A stretch of DNA of 64,000 bases from Paenibacillus glycanilyticus NBRC 16618 (GCF_004000805.1 NZ_BILY01000039.1:1-64000), one strand, 5' to 3'. Shown: positions 16,291-25,980, counted from the stretch's first letter. The notes: generated from the sequence alone by a model not told the origin. Numbers and translations: made by a program.

Positions 16291-16390
16291 CAAAAAATAA
16301 AAAATTCACATATCGTGCAGGATTATTTCCTTTGTAAAAAATAACCCTCTACGTTATGTGAATTCAGGTCACGTTTATAAATTCATTATA
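16291..16390 (-). promoter_or_regulatory. Cold-shock gene promoter and leader with attenuator-like hairpin
   Basis: On the minus strand, TGCTATAAT (extended -10; TATAAT at 16390-16385) should start transcription near 16378. The leader has perfect 10-bp arms, AATTCACATA (16364-16355) and TATGTGAATT (16312-16303). They are separated by 42 nt and followed by TTTTATTTTTT. This is the form of an intrinsic terminator inside the leader of a csp gene. Long temperature-sensitive leaders are known for cspA; termination control here is an inference. Confidence 0.5.
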
Positions 16391-16518
16391 GCACATCCAA
16401 ATGGAAATAGCTAATACCAATGGAACCCATTAGGAAAATCTTTTAAACGGACAATTCTGAGCCCTGTATAGAACGTGAGCGGAGGAGCGTTCCGCCCCTC
16501 CGTCCTCCAAGTATTCTT

Positions 16519-17448
16519 CTATGAATCCACTCTCGTCCAGGTGCACGCATCGCTATCCTGCAGGCCAAGCGACGAGCGGATCATCTGCTCCACGACGGAA
16601 TAGTCTGCGGGATTATCCCGGTTAAGCTGCATGCGTTCCATGGTTGGCGCTACCCGATTGCACATAAAGCGCGGGACGCCAAGCTCATTATCGGATGGCG
16701 CGTGATACAGAAAGGGATGGCAGATCACGATGTCCCCCGGTCCTCCTGTCGTCTCCACGACTCGAAGCGAATACCCTTCAGGATCCTCGTAGGCCTTGTT
16801 CATAAACGGAGCAAGATACGCCTTCCTATCCTGCAGGCTTGCGCCGGCTATGCTCTCGGATGCCTCATGTGCCTTCACGAGCTCGGCCAGCCAAGGATGC
16901 TTGTTGCATTCCCGAATCGCTTCACCAAGGCCAAGTCCCTCGGGATGCTTCTCCAGCATCTTCGCGACGATATGATGCGAGCCTTCCGCCACCAGCGTAC
17001 CCGAACCGCCTTTGCGCACATCCGAGAACAAGCAGACCAGCAGCAGTCCTTGCTCCCAGCTGTCCAGATAGTGACGGAAGTGACTGCCGTCATAATGCCA
17101 GCCGCCCGGAACCTCCGGTCCGAAGTTGATGATGAAGCCGCCCCACATCGCTTTATGCTTCGTCTGGCCCAGCTGCCAGCGACCTTCCCCAAGCAGGTCC
17201 TCGATCGCTCCCGTCAGCCGGTCCGTATTGCAGCCGTCCGTTACCGGATCCCAGTAATCGCCAAGGCGCACGACAGGCTGCGTCCAGGTACTTGCATCAT
17301 CGCGCTTGATTCCATGCCTCCCGAGCAGTTCGTTCCACAAGAAATCCTGCACCTTCAGCGCTTCTTCCCGCGGATAAGCCTGCTCAACCTTGACCCAGCC
17401 CTTTTCCTTAAAATGTTCGACCTGTTCCTTCGCCAGTACTTTCGGCAT
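16519..17448 (-). CDS. Phytanoyl-CoA dioxygenase (PhyH)-family protein
   Basis: A 309-residue non-haem Fe(II)/2-oxoglutarate-type oxygenase. Iron ligands are probably HYDGSH (about 118-123; the family has HxD) and a later His in GDIVICHPFLYHAP (about 245-258). Length is usual for the family. Members hydroxylate diverse small molecules. It is the last gene downstream of an Lpl-type transporter (47 bp after the permease stop), so its substrate may be something imported by that transporter. RBS AAGGGAG. The identification of the family is firm; the substrate is unknown. Confidence 0.82.
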   Translation of the reverse strand: MPKVLAKEQVEHFKEKGWVKVEQAYPREEALKVQDFLWNELLGRHGIKRDDASTWTQPVVRLGDYWDPVTDGCNTDRLTGAIEDLLGEGRWQLGQTKHKAMWGGFIINFGPEVPGGWHYDGSHFRHYLDSWEQGLLLVCLFSDVRKGGSGTLVAEGSHHIVAKMLEKHPEGLGLGEAIRECNKHPWLAELVKAHEASESIAGASLQDRKAYLAPFMNKAYEDPEGYSLRVVETTGGPGDIVICHPFLYHAPSDNELGVPRFMCNRVAPTMERMQLNRDNPADYSVVEQMIRSSLGLQDSDACTWTRVDS

Positions 17449-17495
17449 ATAAGCACTCCCTTATCCATCAGTTCTTATCCTCTGAGAATCTTTCG

Positions 17496-18383
17496 TTACT
17501 CCTTCACCGAACCGATCATGATGCCGCTGATGAAATATTTCTGCATGAACGGATAGATCAGCAGAATCGGCACCATCGTAATGACCAGCTTCGCCGCCGT
17601 CAGGCTCCGGTTCGAGACCGCCAGCATATTTTTCACCTGATCCACGTCGCGGATCGACATATCCAGATTGACGACCAACTGCTGAATATACGTCTGCAGC
17701 GGATAATCGTCCGTATTAATCGAATAAATAAGCCCGTCGTAATAAGCGTTCCAGTTGTTAACGACAACAAACAGCGCAATCGTCGCCACAATGGGCATGG
17801 AGAGCGGAAGATAAATCTGCAGCAGTCTGCGCCAGGGACTGGCGCCGTCGATGCTGGCCGATTCCTCCAACTCCTGGGGAATCGAACGGAAATAGTTAAT
17901 CATGAGAATGATATAGAATTGGCCGACCGCTCCGGGCAGCACCAGCGCCCATATCGTCCCCAGCATATGCAGATCCTTCACGGTGAAAAACATCGGGATC
18001 ATGCTTGGCCCAAACAGCATCGTCCCTACGACAATCCACATGTAAACGCCGCGGAAAGGAAACGCTTTGCTGCTTCTGGATAACGGGTATGCCGCAAGAA
18101 CGCATAAAACCATATCAACTATTAAGGAGAGAACCACTCTCTTGAACGATACGCCAATCGCGGTCAATATCGCATGATCCTTGAAAATCGTCATATACGT
18201 CGTCATATTGAAGCCAAGCGGATAGACCGTCACCAGCCCAGCCGTCGCCTTCGCGCTGTCGCTTAAGGACACGGCTAGAATATTGAACAGAGGGATCAGC
18301 GTCGTGACGGCCAGTACAATCAGAATCAAATAAATGACGGTATCGGTTATATAATCCTGCTTCGTTTTTTTGATAGTCAGCAT
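17496..18383 (-). CDS. Carbohydrate ABC transporter permease, LplC type
   Basis: A 295-residue inner-membrane permease with six membrane segments. The EAA loop is EESASIDGASPWRRLLQIYLP and the C-terminal IYPFMQKYFISGIMIGSVKE is the signature ending of the LplC/YtcP group. I start at the ATG at 18383, spaced behind TGAGGTGA; a GTG three codons earlier overlaps that site. It pairs with the permease gene 18 bp upstream and the lipoprotein encoded before it. Substrates of this group are oligosaccharides or complex glycans; not determinable here. Confidence 0.9.
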   Translation of the reverse strand: MLTIKKTKQDYITDTVIYLILIVLAVTTLIPLFNILAVSLSDSAKATAGLVTVYPLGFNMTTYMTIFKDHAILTAIGVSFKRVVLSLIVDMVLCVLAAYPLSRSSKAFPFRGVYMWIVVGTMLFGPSMIPMFFTVKDLHMLGTIWALVLPGAVGQFYIILMINYFRSIPQELEESASIDGASPWRRLLQIYLPLSMPIVATIALFVVVNNWNAYYDGLIYSINTDDYPLQTYIQQLVVNLDMSIRDVDQVKNMLAVSNRSLTAAKLVITMVPILLIYPFMQKYFISGIMIGSVKE

Positions 18384-18401
18384 GACGGTCACCTCACTGC
18401 C

Positions 18402-19301
18402 CTAGAACACCTTATAATCGCCGTATTTCTCCGCCAGCCATTGCGAGCAGAAAATAAAGAGGAAAGCAACCGCCGACCGGAACAGCCCGACGGCCGTAGC
18501 GAATTCATATTGGTTGTTCTGGAATCCCATTCGATAAATATACGTATCGTAAATATCCGAAACCGAATACACGAGCGGATTGTACAGGTTGAAAATTTGG
18601 TCGAACCCGCCGCTCAATATGCCCTGAAGACTGAGGATCAAAATAAGGACGATGGTCGGTCTGATGCTGGGCAGCGTAATATGCGTCAGCTTCTTCCATC
18701 GCGAAGCGCCGTCCACCTCGGCCGCCTCATAGAGACTTGGATTAATGCTCGTCAGCGCCGCCAGAAAGACGATCGCGTTGAACCCGAAGCCCTTCCATAC
18801 GTCGGTCAAATAGATAATGGCCATGAACCAGGCTTTGCTTGTAAAAAATAGGATCGGCTCGTGGCCGGACAAGCGCGTGATCATGCCGTTGATGAGCCCT
18901 TCCACGGAGAAGAAATCCTTGAAAATACCGGCCATGATAACCCAGGAAAGGAAAAACGGCAAATAGACAACGGTCTGCACCGAGCGCTTGAACCATCTTA
19001 CCCTCGTCTCGTTCAGCAGCAAGGCGAATGCCAGCGCGCAGGAGACGTTTAATACAATCTTCACGACCGATATCGTGATCGTATTGACCGTAATACGCTT
19101 GAAATCAGGGATTTCGAACAAGCTCCTGAAATTGTCGAGACCAACCCAAGGCGATCCCCATATGCCTTTGATCGGGTCGAAGCTTTTGAAAGCCATAACG
19201 GAGCCAAGCGTCGGATAGATGCAGAAGATGGCCAGCATTACAATGGCGGGAAACAGCATGATATGATAATGGATCACTTCTTTATTGCGCGGCCTTGCCA
19301 C
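18402..19301 (-). CDS. Carbohydrate ABC transporter permease, LplB type
   Basis: A 299-residue permease with six membrane segments and the EAA loop YEAAEVDGASRWKKLTHITLP. GTG start behind GAGGTGA. Its C-terminus (FLFIFCSQWLAEKYGDYKVF) and N-terminus (YHIMLFPAIVMLAIF) match the LplB/YteP group. It lies between the substrate-binding lipoprotein and the LplC-type permease. No ATPase gene lies here; such systems usually share a MsmX-type ATPase encoded elsewhere. Confidence 0.9.
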   Translation of the reverse strand: MARPRNKEVIHYHIMLFPAIVMLAIFCIYPTLGSVMAFKSFDPIKGIWGSPWVGLDNFRSLFEIPDFKRITVNTITISVVKIVLNVSCALAFALLLNETRVRWFKRSVQTVVYLPFFLSWVIMAGIFKDFFSVEGLINGMITRLSGHEPILFFTSKAWFMAIIYLTDVWKGFGFNAIVFLAALTSINPSLYEAAEVDGASRWKKLTHITLPSIRPTIVLILILSLQGILSGGFDQIFNLYNPLVYSVSDIYDTYIYRMGFQNNQYEFATAVGLFRSAVAFLFIFCSQWLAEKYGDYKVF

Positions 19302-19375
19302 AAGACTTCACCTCGTTTCTTCAGCAAGCAGGCGCCGGCCCGCTGGAGACGTACCGGCGCTTGCTCGAACGGCTA

Positions 19376-21079
19376 TTATTTGCCGGCGATGGCATTCACT
19401 TCTGCCGTAATATCGTCGCCGCCCATGCTTTTCCACTTCGTTACGAAGCTATCGAACTCGTCAACCGTCTTTTTGCCGGTAATAATCTCGAGGAACGTCT
19501 GCTTCTCCATATCATCGAGAGCCGTCTTTTTCTTCTGCATGAGATCCGTGGTGCCGATAAAGGCGGGCAGCGTCTGCTGAACGGGATTTTTGACGAGACC
19601 GGCGGCACCGACATAGAAATTGTTCGCCCCGCTCCACAGCGCCATATCGGCGAATTTATCCGTGGCCGCCTGGTACGTTTGAATCGTCTTGACCTGCGCC
19701 TGTGTCTCCGGCTCGGAGGAATTGATATCCTTCTCGCCGTTCAGGACGGCCATAATATCCTTATAACGGTTGGAAATTTCATGCGGGTCCTTCGCGCTTA
19801 CCGATACCGGGAGCAGACCCATCTTCGCATCCGTATACTTGCCGCCCGCCTCAAAGGTCAGCTTGTTGTACCAGTCCAGCTTCTTCGCGTTGGCGTCCTG
19901 CGCGACGTTCATCGCCTTCATGATCGCTTCCGGATGCTTAAAGCCCTTCTTGATGACGACAAACGAACGGATCTTTCCGTAGCCTCTTGCATGGGCGATA
20001 CCGTCCACCCCCTTCAGCACGGTAGCCTGCCAATTCGCATTGTGATCGTTCTTCACCGAATCCGGCAGCGGATACCACGGCGCCCACCAGGAGCCGTCGA
20101 AGATCCCCGCCGCTCCTTTGGCGACGGCCTCAACCGCCTTGTTGCTGTCGCTCATCATGAAGTCCTTCGGAATCAGACCTTCGCTGTACCATTTGGCCAG
20201 CCTGGCCAGCGCTTCCTTCACTTGCGGCTGGATCGAGCCGTATACGATGTTGCCGTCGTCTCCCGTGATCCACTGGCCCGGGTAAGTGTTATAAGCGCCG
20301 AACACAAAGTCGAACGAAGCGGTATCCGCGTTGTAGATATTCTGCTGGGTCGGAAGCTGGCCCGTTTTGCCAAGCGTTTTGAACGCTTTTAACGCCGTTT
20401 CGACATCGTCAAGGGTCTGAGGCTCCTGCAAGCCGGCTTGATCCAGCCAGTCCTTGCGCGACCATACGACCGGAATGGCCGTTTCGATATCCGACAAGGA
20501 AGGGATTGCGTACAGCTTGCCGTCGAAGGTGACCGGGTCGAATACGTCGTCGCCGCCAAGCTTCATACTTTCCTTTAAATAAGGGGAGGCGTAATCGTTA
20601 TACACCTGCGTCAGATCCTCCACCATGCCCGCTTTGACCAGCTTGCTGAGTATGTTCAGGCCGTTTGGTTCAACGTTAATCGTCAGAACGTCGGGAATGT
20701 TGTTGGCCGCGATCAGCAGATTGACCTTCTGCTCGAAGGCGAAGTTCTGGTCGCTTGTCGTCCAGGCCAGCTTCGGCTTGACGTTCAGGTTCTCTTCGAA
20801 CCAGTTCTGGACATCATTGTTCTCGAAGCTCTCTCCTGCCGGCATATTCACCTCGGTAGACAACGTAATACCTGTCGTAAACTCGACCAGCTCCGGCATC
20901 TTGCTGAACGGGTCCGGCTTCTCAGCCGGCGCCGGCGTTGGCGTTGCCGTTGCCGTTGCCGCCGTGCTCTTCGGCGACTCGCCGCTCGCTTGATTGTTGG
21001 AGCCGCTGCAAGCCGCGGACGACAGCATCAAAGCGACAAGCAGAGAAGCCGATACACCTGTCTTGATTGTCCGTTTCAC
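19376..21079 (-). CDS. Extracellular solute-binding lipoprotein, LplA type
   Basis: A 567-residue lipoprotein; GTG start behind AAGGGGG. The lipobox is LSSAAC (Cys about 24), followed by a Ser/Thr/Ala/Pro linker and a large family 1 solute-binding fold (about 50-567) with an LPTQQNIYN...DFVFGAY region and a C-terminal FDSFVTKWKSMGGDDITAEVNAIAGK-like ending typical of the Lpl group. It captures the sugar substrate at the cell surface for the two permeases encoded downstream. A cre-like site lies 46 bp upstream of the start, suggesting CcpA repression. Confidence 0.9.
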   Translation of the reverse strand: MKRTIKTGVSASLLVALMLSSAACSGSNNQASGESPKSTAATATATPTPAPAEKPDPFSKMPELVEFTTGITLSTEVNMPAGESFENNDVQNWFEENLNVKPKLAWTTSDQNFAFEQKVNLLIAANNIPDVLTINVEPNGLNILSKLVKAGMVEDLTQVYNDYASPYLKESMKLGGDDVFDPVTFDGKLYAIPSLSDIETAIPVVWSRKDWLDQAGLQEPQTLDDVETALKAFKTLGKTGQLPTQQNIYNADTASFDFVFGAYNTYPGQWITGDDGNIVYGSIQPQVKEALARLAKWYSEGLIPKDFMMSDSNKAVEAVAKGAAGIFDGSWWAPWYPLPDSVKNDHNANWQATVLKGVDGIAHARGYGKIRSFVVIKKGFKHPEAIMKAMNVAQDANAKKLDWYNKLTFEAGGKYTDAKMGLLPVSVSAKDPHEISNRYKDIMAVLNGEKDINSSEPETQAQVKTIQTYQAATDKFADMALWSGANNFYVGAAGLVKNPVQQTLPAFIGTTDLMQKKKTALDDMEKQTFLEIITGKKTVDEFDSFVTKWKSMGGDDITAEVNAIAGK

Positions 21080-21124
21080 CTTGAATCCCCCTTTGGAACA
21101 AGTTATGGCGTTTCATACCTTTAT

Positions 21125-21138
21125 TATAAGCGCTTTCA
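21125..21138 (-). promoter_or_regulatory. Catabolite-responsive element (cre) upstream of the LplA-type gene
   Basis: On the minus strand TGAAAGCGCTTATA matches the cre consensus TGWAARCGYTWNCW at 13 of 14 positions. Placed between yesN and the binding-protein gene, it would let CcpA shut down the transporter in the presence of preferred sugars. Confidence 0.6.
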
Positions 21139-21267
21139 TTTCTAGCGAGAGATAGACGGCTTTCATTGGAGTAGGGGAAAAATGTAGCGGATAGAGCCTT
21201 CGAAATGACAATTCTCCTACTAGGAGAGGATGAGTTTCTACCATTGGCCTGCAAGCACGGTTATGGC

Positions 21268-22056
21268 TTACAATCGCGACCTGCCTCCCTGTTCCCGGTA
21301 TTCGGTCGGCGTTCTGCCGGTCTGCTCGCGGAACAGCTTGCTGAAATATTTCTCATCCTGGAAGCCAAGCCTGTCGGCAATCCAATAGACCGGCTTGGTC
21401 GTCCGGAGCAGCAGCTCCTCCGCTTTCTGGATCTTCCGGCTGCGGACATAATCGCTGAACGGCGTGCCTACAATATCCTTGAAGCAGGCGCTGAAGTAGC
21501 CTCTGCTCATATTGGCCGCGCGGGCCGCTTCCTCCTGGTGGATTCCCTCCAGCAAATTCTCGTTAATGAATTTCACGGCTTGACGGATGCTTCCGACCAC
21601 CTCGTCGGAATACTTCCTGCGCTGCTCGCCGCTCTGATCGGGAGCCTTATCCGGATAGCCGGGATAAGCGGGATGACCATGCTTCACCCGGGCCGCAATC
21701 CGCTCCAGCACCTCCCCCAGCTTCTCCTTCTCGAGCTGGGTTTTCACAATATAATCGATCGCGCCAAGTCGCATCGCATCCTGGATAAAACCGAAATCCT
21801 GATGGCAGGTCAGGACTACCACCTTCAACTCGGGATGCACCTTGAGCGCTTCCTTCATCAACTCAAAGCCCGACATGCCCGGCATCGTCAGATCGGTGAA
21901 GACGACATCCGTAGGATGGCTCCGGAGAAATTCCAGCGCCTTCTCGCCGCTGCTCGCTTCGCCTATCACCTTGAATCCATGCTTCTCCCAGGGCAGCACG
22001 GAGATCAGACCTTTTCTGGCGTAAATCTCGTCATCCACGATTAACGCATGAATCAT
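21268..22056 (-). CDS. Response regulator, YesN/AraC type (short form)
   Basis: A 262-residue regulator. The receiver domain (about 1-120) has DDE (9-11), the phosphoacceptor Asp in VVFTDLTMPGMSG (about 55) and Lys in YIVKTQL. The C-terminal AraC helix-turn-helix pair (about 160-258) includes MSRGYFSACFKDIVG and WIADRLGFQDEKYFSKLFRE. Most YesN-type regulators carry a long middle region of about 200 residues; here only about 40 residues separate the two domains. The gene overlaps the histidine kinase end by 26 bp, indicating translational coupling. It probably activates the transporter genes that follow. Confidence 0.9.
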   Translation of the reverse strand: MIHALIVDDEIYARKGLISVLPWEKHGFKVIGEASSGEKALEFLRSHPTDVVFTDLTMPGMSGFELMKEALKVHPELKVVVLTCHQDFGFIQDAMRLGAIDYIVKTQLEKEKLGEVLERIAARVKHGHPAYPGYPDKAPDQSGEQRRKYSDEVVGSIRQAVKFINENLLEGIHQEEAARAANMSRGYFSACFKDIVGTPFSDYVRSRKIQKAEELLLRTTKPVYWIADRLGFQDEKYFSKLFREQTGRTPTEYREQGGRSRL

Positions 22057-23800
22057 ATGACTCCTCCTTATGGGCCGCCCGCTTCAGGGGAAGCCGAAGT
22101 TCGAATGTCGTACCGCTTCCTTGTCTGCCGATAATATTCATGGAAGCGGCCTCGCCGTAATACACGTCCAGCATATGCTTAACGTAGCTCAGCCCAATGC
22201 CCATTCCCACTTTCTTATGCGTATCCGTCTGTTCCGCCAGCAACCGGCCGATATCCTCCTCGCTCATTCCCTCGCCATTATCCTTCACGACGATTACGAG
22301 AAGGCCTCCGTCCTGAAATACCTCGATCTCTATCCGGCCGCTCTCGTCCTTCAGCCCGTGATAGATCGCATTCTCGACGATCGGCTGCATAATAAACCGG
22401 GGAACTTGAACATCCGAGAGCTCCGGATCGACTTGAAGCTGCACGTCGAAATGGTAGGCGTAGCGAATCCGCTGCAAATCCACGTAATCCTGCAGAACGG
22501 CGATTTCCTCGCCCAACTGCACGATCCCGCCTTCCTTGCCGAGATTGTAATGCAGCACGCGGGTGAACAAAGCGACCAGCCGGTCGATCTCATCCTGTCC
22601 GTTCATGCGGGCAAGCCACTGCACCGTATTTAGCGTATTATGCAAAAAATGCGGATTGATCTGATGCATCAGCTTCTCGACCTCCACCATCCGCTTCTTG
22701 CGCTCCTTCTCCTCGAGTTCCTTGAACAGCTCGGATAACCGGTTCCGCATGATATAAAATTGCTCAAGTACACCGTCGAATTCGATAATGCCCGTGGTTT
22801 TGGCCTTCGTATTAAATTTGGTGCGCGACACCAATAAAATTTCCTTGTTAATGGTCCGAAGCGGTTTGTAGACAATTCTCCAAATCGAAAAGCCAAGCAG
22901 CAGGCTGATCAGGATCGACAAAAGGGACAGCAGGACGAACTTGTTCATCCACTGATACACATCAGCACTGTATTCCCTCCGGTTCACGGCCGCAAGAATA
23001 TACCAGCCTTGCTCACCCTGCCGGGAATAGACATAATAGCCTGGCTTGATCGTCTTTGACTTTCCGGCTTCATTCAGCTCTCCTACAGCAACACTCTGCC
23101 CGAGCGGGAACACGTCGGGAAGCTGGCTGTACATGACCTTCCCCTCCTGATTGAGCAGAATGCTGGACACCGATAGCTTGTACTGCTGCGACTGGAGTAA
23201 ATCCTGGAACAGCTTCAGGCTCGTTTCCATATACACGTACATGTCCGCCCCGGCGATCAGATTCACTTTGCGTGCAATCGAGAACACCATCTCTGCCCCA
23301 GCGGCGCGGCCCGTTACATGCGGTCCGAAATAGGAAGCGTTAATGCCGCTTCCAAGCACGGGCAGCATCTTAGGACTAAAGCCGTCCTTCACGCTCTGAT
23401 TCTCGAACAACACCTCATTCTTGTCCGCATAATAAAAGAAAATAAGGCCCAGATCGGGCTTGGCGGCATTGATCGGGGAAATATTGTCGATGACTGCTTT
23501 TTTCATTTCGTATTGAGTCATGTAATCATCGGTATTGATGAACGTTTCGATATCGTCCGCCACCTTGCCGTTGTACATCGCCAGCTGCAGCGCAGCATCC
23601 TCCAGATTATTGAACACGTTGTTCATGCTGATCTGCAGCTGCAGCACATTGCTGCGTATGCCGTCATCGATATTCTCGTTATGCAGGGAATACAAGGAGA
23701 TATAAGAAATATAGCCGATTAAGGAAAGGGGGATTAATGAGCTTAAGATGAGAAAAAAATACGCCCTTTTCTTCAGCGAATGAGATTTTGCAGATCGCAT
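22031..23800 (-). CDS. Sensor histidine kinase, YesM type
   Basis: A 589-residue membrane kinase. Two membrane segments (about 12-32 and 290-310) enclose an extracytoplasmic sensor region; a HAMP-like segment follows. The His_kinase domain has the phosphoacceptor in HQINPHFLHNTLNTVQWLA (about 390) and the ATPase domain has VKDNGEGM and GMGIGLSYVKHML (about 500-560). It likely senses an extracellular glycan, possibly through the neighbouring binding protein, and phosphorylates the short YesN-type regulator encoded by the overlapping next gene. Confidence 0.92.
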   Translation of the reverse strand: MRSAKSHSLKKRAYFFLILSSLIPLSLIGYISYISLYSLHNENIDDGIRSNVLQLQISMNNVFNNLEDAALQLAMYNGKVADDIETFINTDDYMTQYEMKKAVIDNISPINAAKPDLGLIFFYYADKNEVLFENQSVKDGFSPKMLPVLGSGINASYFGPHVTGRAAGAEMVFSIARKVNLIAGADMYVYMETSLKLFQDLLQSQQYKLSVSSILLNQEGKVMYSQLPDVFPLGQSVAVGELNEAGKSKTIKPGYYVYSRQGEQGWYILAAVNRREYSADVYQWMNKFVLLSLLSILISLLLGFSIWRIVYKPLRTINKEILLVSRTKFNTKAKTTGIIEFDGVLEQFYIMRNRLSELFKELEEKERKKRMVEVEKLMHQINPHFLHNTLNTVQWLARMNGQDEIDRLVALFTRVLHYNLGKEGGIVQLGEEIAVLQDYVDLQRIRYAYHFDVQLQVDPELSDVQVPRFIMQPIVENAIYHGLKDESGRIEIEVFQDGGLLVIVVKDNGEGMSEEDIGRLLAEQTDTHKKVGMGIGLSYVKHMLDVYYGEAASMNIIGRQGSGTTFELRLPLKRAAHKEESYDSCVNRG

Positions 23801-23922
23801 GTTTCTCCTCCTGTCAATTCCGGAATGGTCCGTAGAACCGCAGTATGCTTACGCTATACAAGCACAGAAGGACCGGAGCCGCCCTTTGTCAGGGAACCGG
23901 CCGGTCCAATCCATCCGCTCAA

Positions 23923-25007
23923 CTATCGTTGAAGCGCTTCCATAATCATGCGGAACAATACCAGATCTTCTCTTGCGTCCTCCGGCGTTGTCTTGAGGAT
24001 GCCGCCGCTTACAATCACATCATGCATATAGATGAGCTCTAGCGTGTAAGGATCCGTATAGGTCGGCCGAAGAACGGTCTCCCTGAAGGCCTCGCCTTCG
24101 GTCTCCTGGATATAGAGCTTTGTCGGCAAATGCCGGATATACGGCGTGTCATACTGCACCTTTACCGATTTGCGGCTGCCGTACACTTCCACATGCGCAT
24201 CAAAGCGGCCCTGCTGATCGCAGCCCGTCTCATAAGTGACCGAGAAGGTCCGTAGTCAAAGATCGCATTCAGGAACATGCTGCCTGGTTGCATCGCCAGC
24301 TTCGCCCCGATAACGGAGGACGGCATTCCGATCGCTTCGCGCATCGCCGACAGATCATGGCTTCCAAGCCCGGCCAGGAACCGGTAGAATCCGAACAAAG
24401 AATGATCCGGGGCTAGTCCAGTCGCCTCTTGTCCCAGTCGTTCCGCCCGCTGCTTACGATCCGTCTTGACCGGCTCCGGAATATCGTCAAACGATACCGT
24501 ATGGCTGCTCTGACGGATAAAAAAGCCATTCGGGCCAATAATGTCGCGAATCCGGGCATAGCCGATTTCCCGGATGCCGCCGATCTCCTTGACTGCCTGG
24601 ACGAAGGATGGCGCATAACGCCGCATATAGCCGACCATGATCTGCACCTCGTTGCGGTCCCGCGCTTCGATAATCGCATCTGCCTCGGCGAACGTCAAGC
24701 ACATTGGCTTTTCGATCAGCACATGCTTCTTTTCATTCGCCGCGGCAATCGCGCAGTCCGCATGGTACTCATCGCTGTTCAGGACGAAGACGACGTCCAG
24801 ATCCTCCTGCCGCACAAGCTCGTTCATATCGGTATACAGCCGCTCTACCCGGTACTGTTCCCCGATATGGCGGAGCAGCTTCGGCGAAACGTCGCATAAA
24901 GCGGCGATCCGGTAATACTGGGGCAGCGACTGCAGCACGGGCAGATGGACAACCTGCGCGACCTCTCCCAGTCCAATAAGGCCGACATTCAGTACGGTAT
25001 GCTCCAT
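23923..25007 (-). pseudogene. Gfo/Idh/MocA-family oxidoreductase, interrupted by a frameshift
   Basis: The N-terminal part (from 25007) has the Rossmann start NVGLIGLGEVAQVVHLP and EKPMCLTFAEAD, the family's catalytic Lys motif. Reading is lost near 24247: after FDYG the frame runs into unrelated residues. Skipping one base restores FSVTYETGCDQQGRFDAHVE and continues through EVYGSRKSVKVQYDTPYIR to a stop at 23923. A single-base deletion in GGACCTTCTCGG (minus strand, near 24254-24243) explains it. The intact protein would have about 360 residues and act as an NAD(P)-dependent sugar or polyol oxidoreductase. The gene follows the nucleoside hydrolase by 3 bp. True mutation or sequencing error cannot be told from one sequence. 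Confidence 0.85.
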
Positions 25008-25010
25008 CCT

Positions 25011-25958
25011 CTACGCCTCCGCTTCCTGCAATACCGCTCCCGCGGCCTGCTCCAGCTTGCGGAAGAGATCTTTAAAAATACCGTCACGGTTAACTGAGTG
25101 GGCACAGCGGATCAAATGCCTGCCGGCGTCAAAGCTCCACGTCACCTGATCGGTCAACACCGGGCTGTGAACGAGATCGCAAGGAACCAACGCAGGGTTC
25201 ACCAGATAAGCCACGGCGGATAAATCCCAAATGACGCGGGAATAGCCGTAATGATCGCTGCTGCAGCCTTCGTACCGCTCCGCCAGGAAAGCGCCGATCT
25301 CCCCTTTGTCCTGCACGAAATGCCTGATCTCCGGCAGCGTCGTAATCAGATGCGAAGCCACGCCGTGGCACGGGACAAGAACGAGCGGCACGCCGCTGTC
25401 GAAGATGACCCGCGATGCGTGAATATCTTGGGCAAGATTGAACTCCTTCGTGTCTCTCCATGACAGCTGATGGCCGCCAAGCCAGACGACCACAATCTTG
25501 CCGATTATCGAAGGCTCCAGTAAAATGGCCGATGCAATATTCGTGATCGCTCCGATCGCAATTACATAAAGGGGTTCATCGTCGGGCGACGCGAGCGCCT
25601 TCCGGACCAGATCCCGGGCAGCGGGGCTGTCTACCGGTTGTGCGGCACCGGGCAAATAGCTGTCCGAGCCCCGGAATACCGCATTGTCCTCTTCGCAGCC
25701 CAACCGATTCAGAATTCTATTGATCTCTTCATAGCTCTTCTCCATGCCGTCCTTCGGTCCATCGGACAGCTCGTTCCAGAACGGCGCCGCATAGATCGCA
25801 TCCAGCTGGATCCGCTCCGGAGATAACAGCGCGTAGACAAGGGCGAACTGATCATCAATCTCGTTAAAGGTATCGGTATCGAGTACGGCATGTACCCGGC
25901 CTGCCGGGGGTTCCAGCCGGTTTATACGCAGCTCGTCGGGTAGAATAGGATAGTTCAA
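25011..25958 (-). CDS. Nucleoside hydrolase (inosine-uridine preferring family)
   Basis: About 315 residues. The family's calcium/ribose-binding motif appears as DTDTFNEIDDQFALVYAL (about 27-44), with the second Asp cluster in VAYLVNPALV. AIGAITNIASAILLEP and VVVWLGGHQL also match the family. It hydrolyses N-ribosidic bonds or related ribosides in the cytoplasm. The start is uncertain: TTG at 25958 sits five bases behind CGGAGTGA, and a GTG at 25967 overlaps that site. Its neighbours (oxidoreductase, Lpl-type transporter, AraC regulator) suggest a ribonucleoside or ribosyl-glycan catabolic locus. Confidence 0.85.
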   Translation of the reverse strand: MNYPILPDELRINRLEPPAGRVHAVLDTDTFNEIDDQFALVYALLSPERIQLDAIYAAPFWNELSDGPKDGMEKSYEEINRILNRLGCEEDNAVFRGSDSYLPGAAQPVDSPAARDLVRKALASPDDEPLYVIAIGAITNIASAILLEPSIIGKIVVVWLGGHQLSWRDTKEFNLAQDIHASRVIFDSGVPLVLVPCHGVASHLITTLPEIRHFVQDKGEIGAFLAERYEGCSSDHYGYSRVIWDLSAVAYLVNPALVPCDLVHSPVLTDQVTWSFDAGRHLIRCAHSVNRDGIFKDLFRKLEQAAGAVLQEAEA

Positions 25959-25980
25959 GGCATTCACTCCGTTTATTCAG

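Noticed and set aside
24162-25007. Complete 281-residue oxidoreductase
   Set aside because: Its last 28 residues are out of frame with the family; the true C-terminus continues in another frame to 23923.
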